A DNA stretch of 64,000 nucleotides, from assembly GCF_004354085.1 (NCBI RefSeq), contig NZ_SMSE01000001.1:1107724-1171723 (forward strand), read 5' to 3'. Position numbers and translations under genes: made by a program. This document shows positions 23,893-34,527 of this stretch, piece by piece. Position 1 is the first letter of the stretch, and each line of letters opens with the position of its first letter. The notes beneath the pieces were generated by a model that did no database searches, had not been told where the DNA came from, and saw nothing but the letters and a program-made list of their open reading frames with translations. The DNA is from Seongchinamella unica (lineage in GTDB: Bacteria > Pseudomonadota > Gammaproteobacteria > Pseudomonadales > Halieaceae).

Positions 23893-24987
23893 CTAACTGG
23901 CCAGCGGCTCCAGTAGCGCCAGTAACTCCTCTTCGCTCACGTCATCGACAACACAGGCTTCGCCCATCGCGCGCAGGAGCACCAACCGCAGGCGACCATC
24001 GATCACTTTCTTGTCCCTGCCCATCAGATCGATAAATTGCGCTGCCGACATGTCCTCCGGGGGCGCTACCGGCAAGCCGGCAGACAGCAACAACTCGCGC
24101 AGGGCAGCGACCTCGCCGGCTTCCACCCAGCCGCGCTGTGCGGAAAGTTTCAATGCAATTAGCATGCCCGTGGCCACCGCCTCCCCATGCAGCCAGTTGC
24201 CATAACCCTGGGCAGTTTCAATGGCGTGGCCAAAGGTGTGGCCCAGGTTCAGGATAGCCCGCAGTCCGCCTTCCCGCTCATCGGCAGCGACCACCTCGGC
24301 CTTGCAGGCGCAGCTACGCTCGATGGCTTCTGCCAGGACGGCTTCGTCTCGCGACAACAGTCGCGGCATCTGTTGCTGCAGCCAGCGATAGAAAGGTTCA
24401 TCGCGGATCAGGCCGTACTTGATCACCTCCGCCAACCCGGCGGCATATTCCCGCGGCGGCAGGCTGTGCAGGGTATTGATGTCAATGAGCACTGCCCGGG
24501 GCTGGTAGAAGGCGCCGATCATGTTCTTGCCCAGAGGATGATTGACCGCGGTCTTGCCGCCGACCGAGGAATCCACCTGTGCCAGCAGGGTAGTAGGCAC
24601 CTGAATAAAATTGACACCGCGCTGGTAGCAGGCAGCGGCAAAGCCGGTGATGTCGCCCACCACACCGCCGCCGAGGGCGACCATGGTGGTGTTTCGGCTG
24701 TGCCGGTCCCCCATTACCCGGTCAAAAATTTCCGCCAGTACGTCCAGGTTTTTGTATTGCTCGCCATCCGCAAGAATGATTTCCGTGACCAGGGAGCGCT
24801 CGCCCAGTGCGGCGCGCAACCGATCCATGTACAGGGGGGCGACGGTTTCATTACTCACCAGCACCACCTGGCTGCCAGGGACATGGTTGTTCAGTAACCC
24901 GGCGTCCTGTAACAGATCCCGGCCGATATAAATGGGGTAGCTGCGTTCTCCCAGCTCAACATGCAGGGTGTGCATGAGTAATGACAC
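23893..24987 (-). CDS. aroB: 3-dehydroquinate synthase
   Basis: AroB converts DAHP to 3-dehydroquinate, the second shikimate-pathway step, using NAD+ and a divalent metal. The NAD-binding GGGVVGDITGFAAACYQRG, the substrate loop DSSVGGKTAVNHPLGKNMIG and metal ligands in HTFGHAIE are present. The start is GTG at 24985-24987: an AGGAG lies nine bases before it. An in-frame ATG four codons later (24973-24975) would start at MHTLHVELGERSYPI and is nearer the usual family start, but lacks a ribosome site. It follows aroK, as in most gammaproteobacteria. Confidence 0.96.
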   Translation of the reverse strand: MSLLMHTLHVELGERSYPIYIGRDLLQDAGLLNNHVPGSQVVLVSNETVAPLYMDRLRAALGERSLVTEIILADGEQYKNLDVLAEIFDRVMGDRHSRNTTMVALGGGVVGDITGFAAACYQRGVNFIQVPTTLLAQVDSSVGGKTAVNHPLGKNMIGAFYQPRAVLIDINTLHSLPPREYAAGLAEVIKYGLIRDEPFYRWLQQQMPRLLSRDEAVLAEAIERSCACKAEVVAADEREGGLRAILNLGHTFGHAIETAQGYGNWLHGEAVATGMLIALKLSAQRGWVEAGEVAALRELLLSAGLPVAPPEDMSAAQFIDLMGRDKKVIDGRLRLVLLRAMGEACVVDDVSEEELLALLEPLAS

Positions 24988-25044
24988 AATAGCGCTCTCC
25001 TGTTCAGGGGAGGGCTATGATACTGCCCGCAAGGGTCCCTGTCT

Positions 25045-25560
25045 TCAGGTGCTGAGTTCGCGCACCAGGCGTTGGGCGACCGTGCGCGGACTGCAGCCGT
25101 CGGTCTCAATAACGTGGTCGGCGATTTCCCGGTACAGCGGGTCACGGATAGCCATCAGTTTACGCAGGGTTTCTTCCGGGTCGCCGGTCTGCAACAGCGG
25201 CCGCTTGCGGTCCCGGCGGGTCCGCCGGACCTGCTCGTCCACGGTGGCATACAGATAGATGACATAGCCCCTGCCACCCAGGGCGCGACGATTCTCCGGA
25301 CGCAGCACCACTCCACCGCCGGTGGCCAGGACCACGTTGTCCCACTGGGTCATTTCTTCCACCACCTGCTGCTCCCGATCCCGGAAACCTTCCTCACCCT
25401 CGACATCGAAGATCCAGGGGATATCGGCACCGGTGCGCGACTCGATCTCAGAGTCGGTATCGGCGAACTGCAGCTTCAGGTGATCGGCAAGGTACTTGCC
25501 AATAGTTGTCTTGCCGGCCCCCATGGGGCCGACAAGAAAAACGCGGTGTAGTGCGGGCAT
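25045..25560 (-). CDS. aroK: Shikimate kinase I
   Basis: AroK phosphorylates shikimate at the 3-OH. Walker A is [12 protein letters not shown] at residues 11-22; the shikimate-binding DSEIE and the GGG loop ([14 protein letters not shown]) are intact. The length of 171 is typical. Its ATG overlaps the pilQ stop by one base, and aroB follows 57 bp downstream, so pilMNOPQ-aroK-aroB probably forms one long transcript. Confidence 0.97.
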   Translation of the reverse strand: MPALHRVFLVGPMGAGKTTIGKYLADHLKLQFADTDSEIESRTGADIPWIFDVEGEEGFRDREQQVVEEMTQWDNVVLATGGGVVLRPENRRALGGRGYVIYLYATVDEQVRRTRRDRKRPLLQTGDPEETLRKLMAIRDPLYREIADHVIETDGCSPRTVAQRLVRELST

Positions 25561-27716
25561 TAGTCGAGCAGGGTATCAGCCAGAATCCGCGGTGTGATAA
25601 AGATCAGGGTCTCGGTCTTGGTGTTGTTGCGGGTCTCACTGCGGAAGAAAGCACCCACATAGGGGATGTCGCCGAAGAAGGGAACCTTGTTTATGGTTTC
25701 GATATTTTCAGTCTTGAACACACCGCCCAGAACCACGGTTTCGCCGTTACCCACCAGCACCTGGGTGGTCAGCTCGGTGGTGTCAATGGAGGGAATAAAA
25801 CCACCCTGGCCACTGGGCACCAGGTCACCGACCGAGTCCTGCTTGACGTTGAGGTCCAGCATCACCCGATCGTCCGGGGTAATATTGGGCGTGACATCCA
25901 GTTCCAGCACAGCCTCCTTGAAAGAGGTGGAGGTCGCGCCAGAGGCGGCCGCTTCCTGGTAGGGAATTTCGGTACCGGACTTGATGGTCGCCTGCTGCTT
26001 GTCGCCGGTAATGACCTTTGGCTGTGACACGACCTCGCCTTCACCGGCGGCCTCCAGCGCAGACAGCTCAGCGGTCAGGAACAGGTCATCGCTGGTAAAA
26101 CCGAGGGCAAAGCCGCTGGTACTGGCCACACCCAGGTCAACCAGCAGCGCTCCGGGATAACTCACCGACGGCGTCTGACCGCTGATGATGGAATTGTTGA
26201 TTCCAACCACGTTGGCAGCATCACCCGACACTGACAGAATATTGCCGTTGACATCGTCGATGTAGCCACCGCCCCACTCGATACCCAGGTTGCGGGTAAG
26301 GTCTGACTGGGCGATAACGATACGGGACTCGATCATCACCTGGCGGACCGGGATATCCACCTGCTCGATAAGCTCGCGGATTTCCGCCAGCTTGGCGGCG
26401 GTGTCGGTGATGATCAGCGAATTGGTACGCTGGTCAACCACCACCGAGCCCCGCTCGGAAATCAGGCTGCCACCCTCTTCCGAACCGGCCTGGAACAGAC
26501 CGACGATCTGCTGGGCGCTGGCGTAGCGGATGCGCACGAATTCAGACTGCAATGGCGCCAGTTCGGCGATCTGCTTGTTGGCCTCTATCTCCTGGCGCTC
26601 CCGCTCGGCAATTTCCGCCGCCGGCGCGACCATCAGCACGTTACCGATCTGGCGCTTGTCCAGTCCCTTGGTCTTGAGCACCAGTTCCAGCGCCTGGTCC
26701 CAGGGCACATTCTGCAAACGCAGGGTAATACGACCGGACACAGTATCGCTGGCCACCAGGTTGAGTTCGGTGAAGTCAGCGATCAGCTGCAATACCGCTC
26801 GCACTTCAATGTCCTGGAAGTTGAGCGAGATACGGTCGCCAACATAGGAGAACTCGTTGCGCCGCTCTTCCACTTCCTTGGCACTCAACGGCTTGACGCT
26901 CAGCACGTACTGGTTATTGGTCTGGTAGGCCAGGTAATCAAAGTCACCACTGGTCTTCATGGTCAGGATTGCGCCGCGCTCGGTGGTATTCACATCCACG
27001 CTGTCGACGGGTGTGGCAAAGTCGGTGACATCATAGCGGCGCATCAGACGCTCGGGCACGCTGGTGTCGATAAACTGGACCTTGATATCCCCCGCTTCAC
27101 TGAACACGTTGACATCCACCGAGGGGTTGGTCAGCTCCAGGGTCAGGCGACCCTCGCCGTCCCCGGTGCGCTGGAACTGCAGGTCACTGATTTCAGAGCT
27201 TACGTCGGCCACCGGCTCCACTTCGGTTTTCAGCTTGTTGGGATCAGTGGTCGGCTTGATGTAGTCGCCGCCGTCCTGGCCCACCACCAGGAACAGGCTA
27301 TTGCCGTCCACCCGGGTCTCGTAGGGCACCAGTTTGACCAGGTTGAGCACCATGCGGGTCCGGTCGCCCGACTCCAGCACCACGACGCCGGTGGCATTGC
27401 CGTAAGGCAGGGAGTAACGCTTGCGCTCCAGGCTGCTGGTGGTCCCCGGGAAGTCGACGGCGATACGGGCCGGCTTTTCAATGGTATAGGCCTTCAGGTC
27501 CGGGGGTGTTTCATTAAAGTCCAGGCGCACTTCAAACTTGCTGCCCGGTCGCGAGCTGAACTCGATGTCGGTGATAGTGGGTGCCGCCTGGGCGGCAAAC
27601 GCCCAGGCACCCAGCGCCAGTCCGGCGACAGGGCGTATCCATTTCCCCAAATTCAACTTTCCTTTCCCCACGGCCTTGTTCCCCAACGGTTGTTTTTTAA
27701 ATGACATGGCTATCAC
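25560..27716 (-). CDS. pilQ: Type IV pilus secretin
   Basis: PilQ forms the outer-membrane channel through which the type IV pilus passes. The 718-residue protein has a signal peptide ([15 protein letters not shown], cut after AQA), two AMIN domains (about 50-150 and 175-265) that bind peptidoglycan, an N0/STN domain ([18 protein letters not shown]), an N1 domain ([16 protein letters not shown]) and the secretin core ending [10 protein letters not shown]. The frame opens with GTG at 27714-27716; an in-frame ATG at 27705-27707 (MSFKKQPLG) is an equally likely start. Confidence 0.96.
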   Translation of the reverse strand: MIAMSFKKQPLGNKAVGKGKLNLGKWIRPVAGLALGAWAFAAQAAPTITDIEFSSRPGSKFEVRLDFNETPPDLKAYTIEKPARIAVDFPGTTSSLERKRYSLPYGNATGVVVLESGDRTRMVLNLVKLVPYETRVDGNSLFLVVGQDGGDYIKPTTDPNKLKTEVEPVADVSSEISDLQFQRTGDGEGRLTLELTNPSVDVNVFSEAGDIKVQFIDTSVPERLMRRYDVTDFATPVDSVDVNTTERGAILTMKTSGDFDYLAYQTNNQYVLSVKPLSAKEVEERRNEFSYVGDRISLNFQDIEVRAVLQLIADFTELNLVASDTVSGRITLRLQNVPWDQALELVLKTKGLDKRQIGNVLMVAPAAEIAERERQEIEANKQIAELAPLQSEFVRIRYASAQQIVGLFQAGSEEGGSLISERGSVVVDQRTNSLIITDTAAKLAEIRELIEQVDIPVRQVMIESRIVIAQSDLTRNLGIEWGGGYIDDVNGNILSVSGDAANVVGINNSIISGQTPSVSYPGALLVDLGVASTSGFALGFTSDDLFLTAELSALEAAGEGEVVSQPKVITGDKQQATIKSGTEIPYQEAAASGATSTSFKEAVLELDVTPNITPDDRVMLDLNVKQDSVGDLVPSGQGGFIPSIDTTELTTQVLVGNGETVVLGGVFKTENIETINKVPFFGDIPYVGAFFRSETRNNTKTETLIFITPRILADTLLD

Positions 27717-27729
27717 CCATGGCCTCGGC

Positions 27730-28266
27730 TTATAAGCCGGATAATTTAATGGTCCGAGGACGCTCTACCCAACCGTCCTCGCTGCCGTCACTGACAATCT
27801 CGACCACGGCGACGTAGGTCTCGGCAGTTTCGACAATCTTGCCGTGATGGCGGCCGAGATAATTCCCCACCGCCACCCGGTGCACCCCACCCTGGGGGTC
27901 GCGAATCAGCGTCCAGCTGTTATCCCCTCGCTCCAGCGTGCCCACCATGACCAGGGAGTCGAAGGTAAACTGTTCCAGGAACTCCTTGGCCCGGTTTTCG
28001 TCGGGCTTGATGGCGCTGACAGCCTGTAGCTGGGCAATGTCCCGAACCTCGATCGGCCGCTCAAACGGGCTGCGCAAGGTAGTCGCGCTGTAGGCGAAAG
28101 CCTCGTAAGCCTTGAAGGTGGGGATTGGCGCAATGATTCCGCCGGGACGGGCCAGCTTCTCCGCCATGAAGGCATCGAGATCAACGAAGTCGCGGCTGCC
28201 GCATGCAACCAGGGCCAGCGGGAGTGTAAGCAGGGCGGCGATATGGGTCAGTCGCTTCATACTCAT
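27730..28266 (-). CDS. pilP: Type IV pilus assembly lipoprotein
   Basis: PilP is the inner-membrane lipoprotein that links PilNO to the secretin. The signal peptide ends in the lipobox LVAC with Cys22. A disordered linker and the HR/beta-sandwich domain (VGTLERGDNSWTLIRDPQGG) follow. The length is 178. The start overlaps the pilO stop by four bases. Confidence 0.95.
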   Translation of the reverse strand: MSMKRLTHIAALLTLPLALVACGSRDFVDLDAFMAEKLARPGGIIAPIPTFKAYEAFAYSATTLRSPFERPIEVRDIAQLQAVSAIKPDENRAKEFLEQFTFDSLVMVGTLERGDNSWTLIRDPQGGVHRVAVGNYLGRHHGKIVETAETYVAVVEIVSDGSEDGWVERPRTIKLSGL

Positions 28267-28877
28267 ACCTCATCATCCCGGTAGCGGTAGGTCTTGGCGA
28301 TGATGCGCATCTGCAGATTGTTGGCATCCCCACCCGGCGCCGAAATATTGAAATCATGCAAGGTCACAATTCGCGGCAATGCGGCCATGCCGCTGATGAA
28401 GGCGCCCAGGTCATGGTAGGAACCTGAGGCGACGATCGAGATCGGCAGCTCGATGTAAAACTCCCGGGCCTGTTCCGGCAACAGGTCGATACTGGCAATG
28501 TTGAGACCGTTGAGCAGGCCCTTGTTGGTAATATCCTCCAACAGGCCCGGTACTTCGGTATCGCTTGGCAGCTGACTCACCAGGGCACCGAAGGACTCTT
28601 CCATCTCCTTCATCTGCTGGCGGTAGGCATCGAGATTGGCCGCCTGGAAGGCCTTTTTCTCAAACTCCTGCTTGAGTTGCTCCTCTTTCTTGCGCTCACC
28701 CTCCAGCTGTATCTGCAGGTCCTCGATGTGGTAGTAGTAACCAAAGGCGAGCACCCCGCCCAGGACCACGATCCAGATGAACATCCTGATGGGCAGCGGC
28801 CAGCTACCGACGGTGTCAAAGTCCAGGTCGTTGACATCAAACTCGCGCAGGGAGCGCATGGTATCTTCAAATGCCAT
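28263..28877 (-). CDS. pilO: Type IV pilus inner-membrane alignment protein
   Basis: A bitopic inner-membrane protein of 204 residues: cytoplasmic N-terminus, one transmembrane helix at about 28-48 (IRMFIWIVVLGGVLAFGYYY), a periplasmic coiled coil (about 50-95) and a ferredoxin-like domain. It dimerises with PilN. The PilO gene follows pilN by three bases. Confidence 0.95.
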   Translation of the reverse strand: MAFEDTMRSLREFDVNDLDFDTVGSWPLPIRMFIWIVVLGGVLAFGYYYHIEDLQIQLEGERKKEEQLKQEFEKKAFQAANLDAYRQQMKEMEESFGALVSQLPSDTEVPGLLEDITNKGLLNGLNIASIDLLPEQAREFYIELPISIVASGSYHDLGAFISGMAALPRIVTLHDFNISAPGGDANNLQMRIIAKTYRYRDDEV

Positions 28878-28880
28878 GGA

Positions 28881-29449
28881 TCACTGCCCCCCCTGCTGAT
28901 CTTCGGGCTTGGGCAGTTCGACATTCACCGTGAGGTTGAACGTCGTTGCCTGGTCCCCGTATTGTGTGGCCGCATTGACCTTGTCCAGGTTCGGATTTGC
29001 CAGCCAGTCCGATGCATCAAGCCGGCGCATCAGGCTGGACACGCGGTTGTTGGACTCGGCGATACCGTTGATGGTGATCTTGCGGTTCTTGGTGGACAGG
29101 TTGGAATAAAACACCCCGTCCGGGATGGTACGTACTATCTGGTCCATGATGCGCACAATAATCGGCCGATTGCCCTGCAACTCCTGAATCACCCGCATCC
29201 GTTCTATCAACTGGTTACGCCGTTTCTGCAACTCGCGTATTTCCGCCACCTTCTTGTCCAGCTCACGGATATTTTCGGTCAGGTAATTGTTGCGCGCCTT
29301 CTGGTACTCGATCTGTCCATTGACGACCCTGTCACCGAGCAACACCAGGCCGGCGCTCAACAGGGCGACCAGGGCGGTCGTGATCAGGAACTCTTTCTTC
29401 TGTTCCTGGCGCCGCTCCTCTCTCCACGGAAGTAAATTAATTTTAGCCA

Positions 29450-29450
<1 letters not shown>
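28881..29450 (-). CDS. pilN: Type IV pilus inner-membrane alignment protein
   Basis: PilN begins with the conserved INLLPWREERRQEQKKEF peptide that binds the cleft of PilM, followed by one membrane helix (about 22-42), a coiled coil and a periplasmic ferredoxin-like domain. The length is 189. The ATG overlaps the pilM stop by one base. Confidence 0.95.
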
Positions 29451-30688
<1,238 letters not shown>

Positions 30689-33124
30689 ATGAGCTTTCTC
30701 CACTTTCTTGTTCGTTCAGCTATTTTAGGGCTGTTTGGCGCCCTCTGGCTGATCGCAGGCGTCTATCTTTACCTCAGCCCCAACCTCCCCGACGTGGAGA
30801 CATTGCGGGACGTAAAACTGCAAACCCCCATGCGGGTTTACACCCGCGAAGGAGACCTGATCGGCCAGTTCGGCGAGCAGAAACGCAGCCCACTGCCCTA
30901 CGATGAAATTCCGGACCAGTTCGTGAAGGCGCTGCTGGCGGCGGAGGATGACAGTTTTTTCCAGCATCGGGGCATCGACATCATGGGCCTGGCCAGGGCG
31001 GTATCGGAACTGGTGCTTACCGGGCAAAAGGGCTCAGGGGGCAGCACCCTGACCATGCAGGTGGCGCGCAATTATTTTCTCAGCCTTGAACGCACCTTCA
31101 TGCGCAAGTTCAACGAGATTCTGCTGGCCATCGAGATCGAGCGGGCGCTGGATAAAACGGAGATTTTTGAACTCTATTTCAACCGCGTGTTCCTGGGCCA
31201 CCGGGCGTACGGTTTCGAGGCCGCGGCACAGGTTTACTATGGCAAGGGCATTGCCGAACTCAGCCTGGCCCAGCACGCCATGCTGGCGGGCATTCCCAAG
31301 GCACCTTCCCGCAATAACCCGGTCAGCGGCCCGGAGGCTGGCCGGGAACGACGCAACTGGATCGCCGGCCGAATGCTGGAGCTGGGCTATATCACCCGCG
31401 AGGCGTACCAGCAGGTGTTGACGGAGCCGGTTACCGCCGAACTCCATGGCGCACAGATTTCCTTCGCCGCCCACTACGCCGCCGAGATGACCCGCCAGGC
31501 GATGCTGGATCGCTACGGCATGGGTGCCTATAACGACGGCTACCATGTGTACACAACCATCAGCAGCGAACTGCAGCAGTTGGCGAAGGAAGCGCTCATA
31601 AACGGCCTGCTCACCTATGACCGCCGGCACGGCTACCGTGGTCCGGAGCAGCGCTGGCCGATCAAGGAGGGCGACGCCACCGATCCCATCGCGCGCTGGG
31701 GCGACAAACTGGCCAAGATTCCGGTTATCGCCGGCCAGCAGCCGGCGGTGGTCACCGACATTCTCGAGGACCGCGTCTCGCTGCTGCTCAGTGACGGCAG
31801 TTCCGACGAACTGCTGTGGGAAAACGGGATGTCAGAAGCCCGACCCTACATCACGGAAAACTCCCGGGGTCAGCCACCGGAAGCTCCGGCAGACCTGTTC
31901 CAGCCCGGCGACCTGATACGCCTGGTGCGCAACGAGCAGCAGCTCTGGCAACTGGCCCAGGTACCTGCGGCCCAGGGCGCCCTGGTTTCACTCAACCCTG
32001 ACAATGGCGCCATCATCAGTGTGGTCGGTGGCATGGGATTCGAGCTGAGCAAATTCAACCGGGCAACCCAGGCCATGCGGCAGCCGGGCTCCAACTTCAA
32101 GCCCTTCCTCTACGCCGCAGCGCTGGAAGCGGGCTTTACCGCCGCCAGCATCATCAATGATGCGCCGGTGGTCATGGAAGACCGGTCCCTGGAGGATATC
32201 TGGCGGCCAGAAAATGACGGCGGCGTATTCCACGGACCCACCCGCCTGCGCTGGGCGCTTACCAAGTCTCGTAACCTGGTGTCCATCCGGCTGCTGCAAC
32301 AGCTCGGCACCGGCGAGCTGATCAGGGCGATTGATCGCTACGGCTTCGACACCGCGGACATGTCACCCGACCTGTCCCTTGCCCTGGGCACCCATGCGAT
32401 GAGCCCGCTGGAAGTGGCGACAGGCTATGCCATGCTCGCCAACGGCGGGTTCCGGGTAGAACCCTACCTGATCGACCGGGTGGAAAACCTCGACCGACAG
32501 GCGATATACCAGGCCAGGCCACTCACTGTTTGCAGGGACTGCGATGAAAAACCAGTCACCGGTGGGGCGCAAGAGCTGAGTATGGAAGAGATCCTGGCGG
32601 CGGATAACGACCGGGACGAAGCCATGCCGGCGGCCCCACGGGTCATGGAGGAACGCGCCAACTTCATCATCAACAGTATTCTCCAGGATGTGATCACCCG
32701 CGGCACCGGGCGCCGGGCGCTGGTGCTGGAACGCAAGGACGTGGCTGGCAAGACCGGCACCACCAACGGGCCCATGGATGCATGGTTCTCCGGCTACAAC
32801 CGCGATGTCGTCACCACCACCTGGGTGGGCTTCGACAACTACACCCCGCTGGGTCGGCGCGAATTCGGCGGCACAGCAGCACTGCCGATCTGGATTGACT
32901 ACATGCGGACTGCGCTCGAAAACAGCCCGGACCAGCAGCGGCCGCTGCCCCCCGGGGTGGTCAATGTCCGCATCGACCCCGATACCGGCATGCTCGCGGG
33001 TTCGCGGCAGAAAAATGCGATATTCGAGTACTTCCGTGAGGAGAACGTGCCGCGCCAGGGGACAGACGGCGCGGAGGCGGGGGGCAGCCAGGGCACAGGC
33101 GACCTGGTCAGGGATATATTTTAG
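30689..33124 (+). CDS. mrcA: Penicillin-binding protein 1A (bifunctional)
   Basis: PBP1A polymerises glycan strands and cross-links peptides in the periplasm. An uncleaved N-terminal membrane anchor (about 8-29) precedes the glycosyltransferase domain with EDDSFFQHRGID and KGSGGSTLTMQVARN, an OB-like insert, and the transpeptidase domain with Ser468 in GSNFKP (SxxK), SRN and KTGTT motifs. The length of 811 is typical of class A PBP1a. Divergence from pilMNOPQ is conserved in gammaproteobacteria. Confidence 0.97.
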   Translation: MSFLHFLVRSAILGLFGALWLIAGVYLYLSPNLPDVETLRDVKLQTPMRVYTREGDLIGQFGEQKRSPLPYDEIPDQFVKALLAAEDDSFFQHRGIDIMGLARAVSELVLTGQKGSGGSTLTMQVARNYFLSLERTFMRKFNEILLAIEIERALDKTEIFELYFNRVFLGHRAYGFEAAAQVYYGKGIAELSLAQHAMLAGIPKAPSRNNPVSGPEAGRERRNWIAGRMLELGYITREAYQQVLTEPVTAELHGAQISFAAHYAAEMTRQAMLDRYGMGAYNDGYHVYTTISSELQQLAKEALINGLLTYDRRHGYRGPEQRWPIKEGDATDPIARWGDKLAKIPVIAGQQPAVVTDILEDRVSLLLSDGSSDELLWENGMSEARPYITENSRGQPPEAPADLFQPGDLIRLVRNEQQLWQLAQVPAAQGALVSLNPDNGAIISVVGGMGFELSKFNRATQAMRQPGSNFKPFLYAAALEAGFTAASIINDAPVVMEDRSLEDIWRPENDGGVFHGPTRLRWALTKSRNLVSIRLLQQLGTGELIRAIDRYGFDTADMSPDLSLALGTHAMSPLEVATGYAMLANGGFRVEPYLIDRVENLDRQAIYQARPLTVCRDCDEKPVTGGAQELSMEEILAADNDRDEAMPAAPRVMEERANFIINSILQDVITRGTGRRALVLERKDVAGKTGTTNGPMDAWFSGYNRDVVTTTWVGFDNYTPLGRREFGGTAALPIWIDYMRTALENSPDQQRPLPPGVVNVRIDPDTGMLAGSRQKNAIFEYFREENVPRQGTDGAEAGGSQGTGDLVRDIF

Positions 33125-33165
33125 GGCTCGCTGCGAGCGACAGGCAATGCCCCCCGACCGGACTG

Positions 33166-34011
33166 TCAGTCAACCGGCTGCAGCATGGTCGGGTGATCGA
33201 GGTTCAGCATCCACCAGCCGCCACTCATCGGGATCAGCCAGCCGCGCACTTCCACCATGGCGCCTTCCAGTGCACGCAGTTGCCGGCGCGAAAACCGGCC
33301 CTGGTCATCTGCGTCTATTTTCACTCCCAGCTTACCCCCCAACTGCAACCACCAGCCATTGTCCTTGAACGAGACCCGGGTCACCCGGTCCCTGACGATA
33401 TGAAACCCCGCCGCTCCCTGCGACAGGTCGGCCATCGCCCGGGGGTAAAATGCCGGCTCCGCCCAGAGGCCCAGGCCCTGCCGCCGCGCTGTGCGCTCCA
33501 CTGAGGCGAGGCAAGCCGCGAGCGCCAGGTTGGGGGCTATGGCCACATGAAACCCCATTCCACTGGCGATCAAGCGGGCCGAGAGGCTGTTGCCCCGGCC
33601 ATCAAAGGCATACGCCAACAACCGGTGATAGCGGTCGCGCCGGTCCTCCGCCGGCCGCAGCCAAACGGTCCTGTCCGGCCCCAGCAGGTCTTCCAGCGCT
33701 ACCCGTGCTGCCTGCGCCAGCGGTTCATCTGCACGACCACCACGTCCTATTTCCGCCGTGTTCACGCCAACCAGGCGCACGCTTTCGCCATCGGCGAGAC
33801 GCAGGGTATCACCGTCGATGACCACGGCGACCGAATGGCGCTGAAGCGCAGCCGTATCCGCCTGACAGGCGCCAGACGGCGGCGCGGGACGCGCGACGAC
33901 ACCCGCGCCGGGGCCATCACCGCGGGAACAGCCCGCGGCCAGCAGGCATAAAAAAAGCGCCAGTCCGGAGAGGAGCTGGCGCTTTCTGGATTCTGCGACG
34001 CGGGGCCGCAT
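33166..34011 (-). CDS. Staphylococcal-nuclease-like lipoprotein
   Basis: The 281-residue product has a lipoprotein signal peptide with lipobox LAAGC (Cys28), a thermonuclease (SNase) domain at about 50-180 and a C-terminal domain with an RRQLRALEGAMVEVRGWLIP stretch (OB-fold-like). Within the nuclease domain GVNTAEIG stands where the family has VDTPE, so the Ca-binding Asp40 equivalent is Asn while the Glu is kept; Arg in RYHRLLAYAF matches the second catalytic Arg region. The ATG at 34009-34011 lies seven bases after the rpmE stop; the longer open frame overlaps rpmE. Its signal-peptide codons contain the rpmE terminator. Confidence 0.83.
   Translation of the reverse strand: MRPRVAESRKRQLLSGLALFLCLLAAGCSRGDGPGAGVVARPAPPSGACQADTAALQRHSVAVVIDGDTLRLADGESVRLVGVNTAEIGRGGRADEPLAQAARVALEDLLGPDRTVWLRPAEDRRDRYHRLLAYAFDGRGNSLSARLIASGMGFHVAIAPNLALAACLASVERTARRQGLGLWAEPAFYPRAMADLSQGAAGFHIVRDRVTRVSFKDNGWWLQLGGKLGVKIDADDQGRFSRRQLRALEGAMVEVRGWLIPMSGGWWMLNLDHPTMLQPVD
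33950..33985 (-). terminator. Intrinsic terminator of rpmE inside the nuclease gene
   Basis: On the minus strand a 10-bp stem, AAAGCGCCAG (33985-33976) with CTGGCGCTTT (33963-33954), closes a 12-base loop and runs into seven T (complement of the A-run 33950-33956). It is a textbook Rho-independent terminator 34-70 bases past the rpmE stop, yet it lies within codons 9-21 of the nuclease gene. Confidence 0.85.
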
Positions 34012-34018
34012 GCCATGC

Positions 34019-34237
34019 CTAGCGCTTGGCGCCGCCACGGTTGCCAAAACGCTGCTTGAAACGGTCCACTCGGCCGCCGGAGTCAACGATCTTCTGCTTG
34101 CCGGTGAAGAAGGGGTGGCACTGGGAGCACACGTCCACGTGAAAATCTTTACACAGGGTGGAACGGGTCTCGATCGTGTTGCCGCAACTGCAGGTAGCTG
34201 TCACAGTCTCGTACTTGGGATGGATCTCTGCTTGCAT
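34019..34237 (-). CDS. rpmE: 50S ribosomal protein bL31
   Basis: The 72-residue protein starts [20 protein letters not shown] and contains zinc ligands Cys16, Cys18, Cys37 and Cys40 (CSCGN and CSQCHPFF), so it is the zinc-binding (C+) form. The chosen ATG at 34235-34237 has an AAGGAG about seven bases upstream. It is divergent from priA. Confidence 0.97.
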   Translation of the reverse strand: MQAEIHPKYETVTATCSCGNTIETRSTLCKDFHVDVCSQCHPFFTGKQKIVDSGGRVDRFKQRFGNRGGAKR

Positions 34238-34367
34238 GGTATAGCTCCTTACATTGACGTCGCCACCCGATCTCCTGCCGGGCACCACGTCTGGTTACTG
34301 GAGTCTGCCGCCCAGCCCGGCCGGCCTGTTACGCCAACCTGACCGAACAGGGTCCAGGGAAAAAATA
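34238..34367 (-). promoter_or_regulatory. Structured rpmE 5' leader, candidate bL31 autoregulatory site
   Basis: From the promoter at 34375-34402, transcription should start near 34367, leaving a leader of about 130 nt. It can form a hairpin closed by CCGGGC and GCCCGG (34322-34317 with 34283-34278) and a smaller one closed by CCTGGACC and GGTCAGG. E. coli rpmE mRNA is autoregulated by bL31 through its leader; the same function here is inferred from position and structure only. Confidence 0.45.
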
Positions 34368-34374
34368 GGCGCGC

Positions 34375-34402
34375 ATCTTACCAGACACAGCGGGATTGGC
34401 AA
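34375..34402 (-). promoter_or_regulatory. Sigma-70 promoter of rpmE
   Basis: On the minus strand TTGCCA (34402-34397) and TAAGAT (34380-34375) are 16 bp apart, a good housekeeping promoter pointing at rpmE. Confidence 0.65.
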
Positions 34403-34527
34403 GCGCCCTGATTGGTGCTATTGCACCCCGGTGGGCACTGGTCACGGCGCTGGCAAACCCCCGTGGCCCGCCGGTGGCATTGATTGCTACACTTGCCTCC
34501 TCTCAGCAATCACCCCCAAGGGGCCCC

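Noticed and set aside
24973-24987. ATG at 24973-24975 as the aroB start
   Set aside because: Not excluded, but the GTG twelve bases upstream has the well-spaced AGGAG, so that start was kept.
33125-33165. Small inverted repeat GCTCG-CTG-CGAGC between mrcA and the nuclease gene
   Set aside because: Stem is short, loop is three bases and no T-run follows on either strand, so not supported as a terminator.
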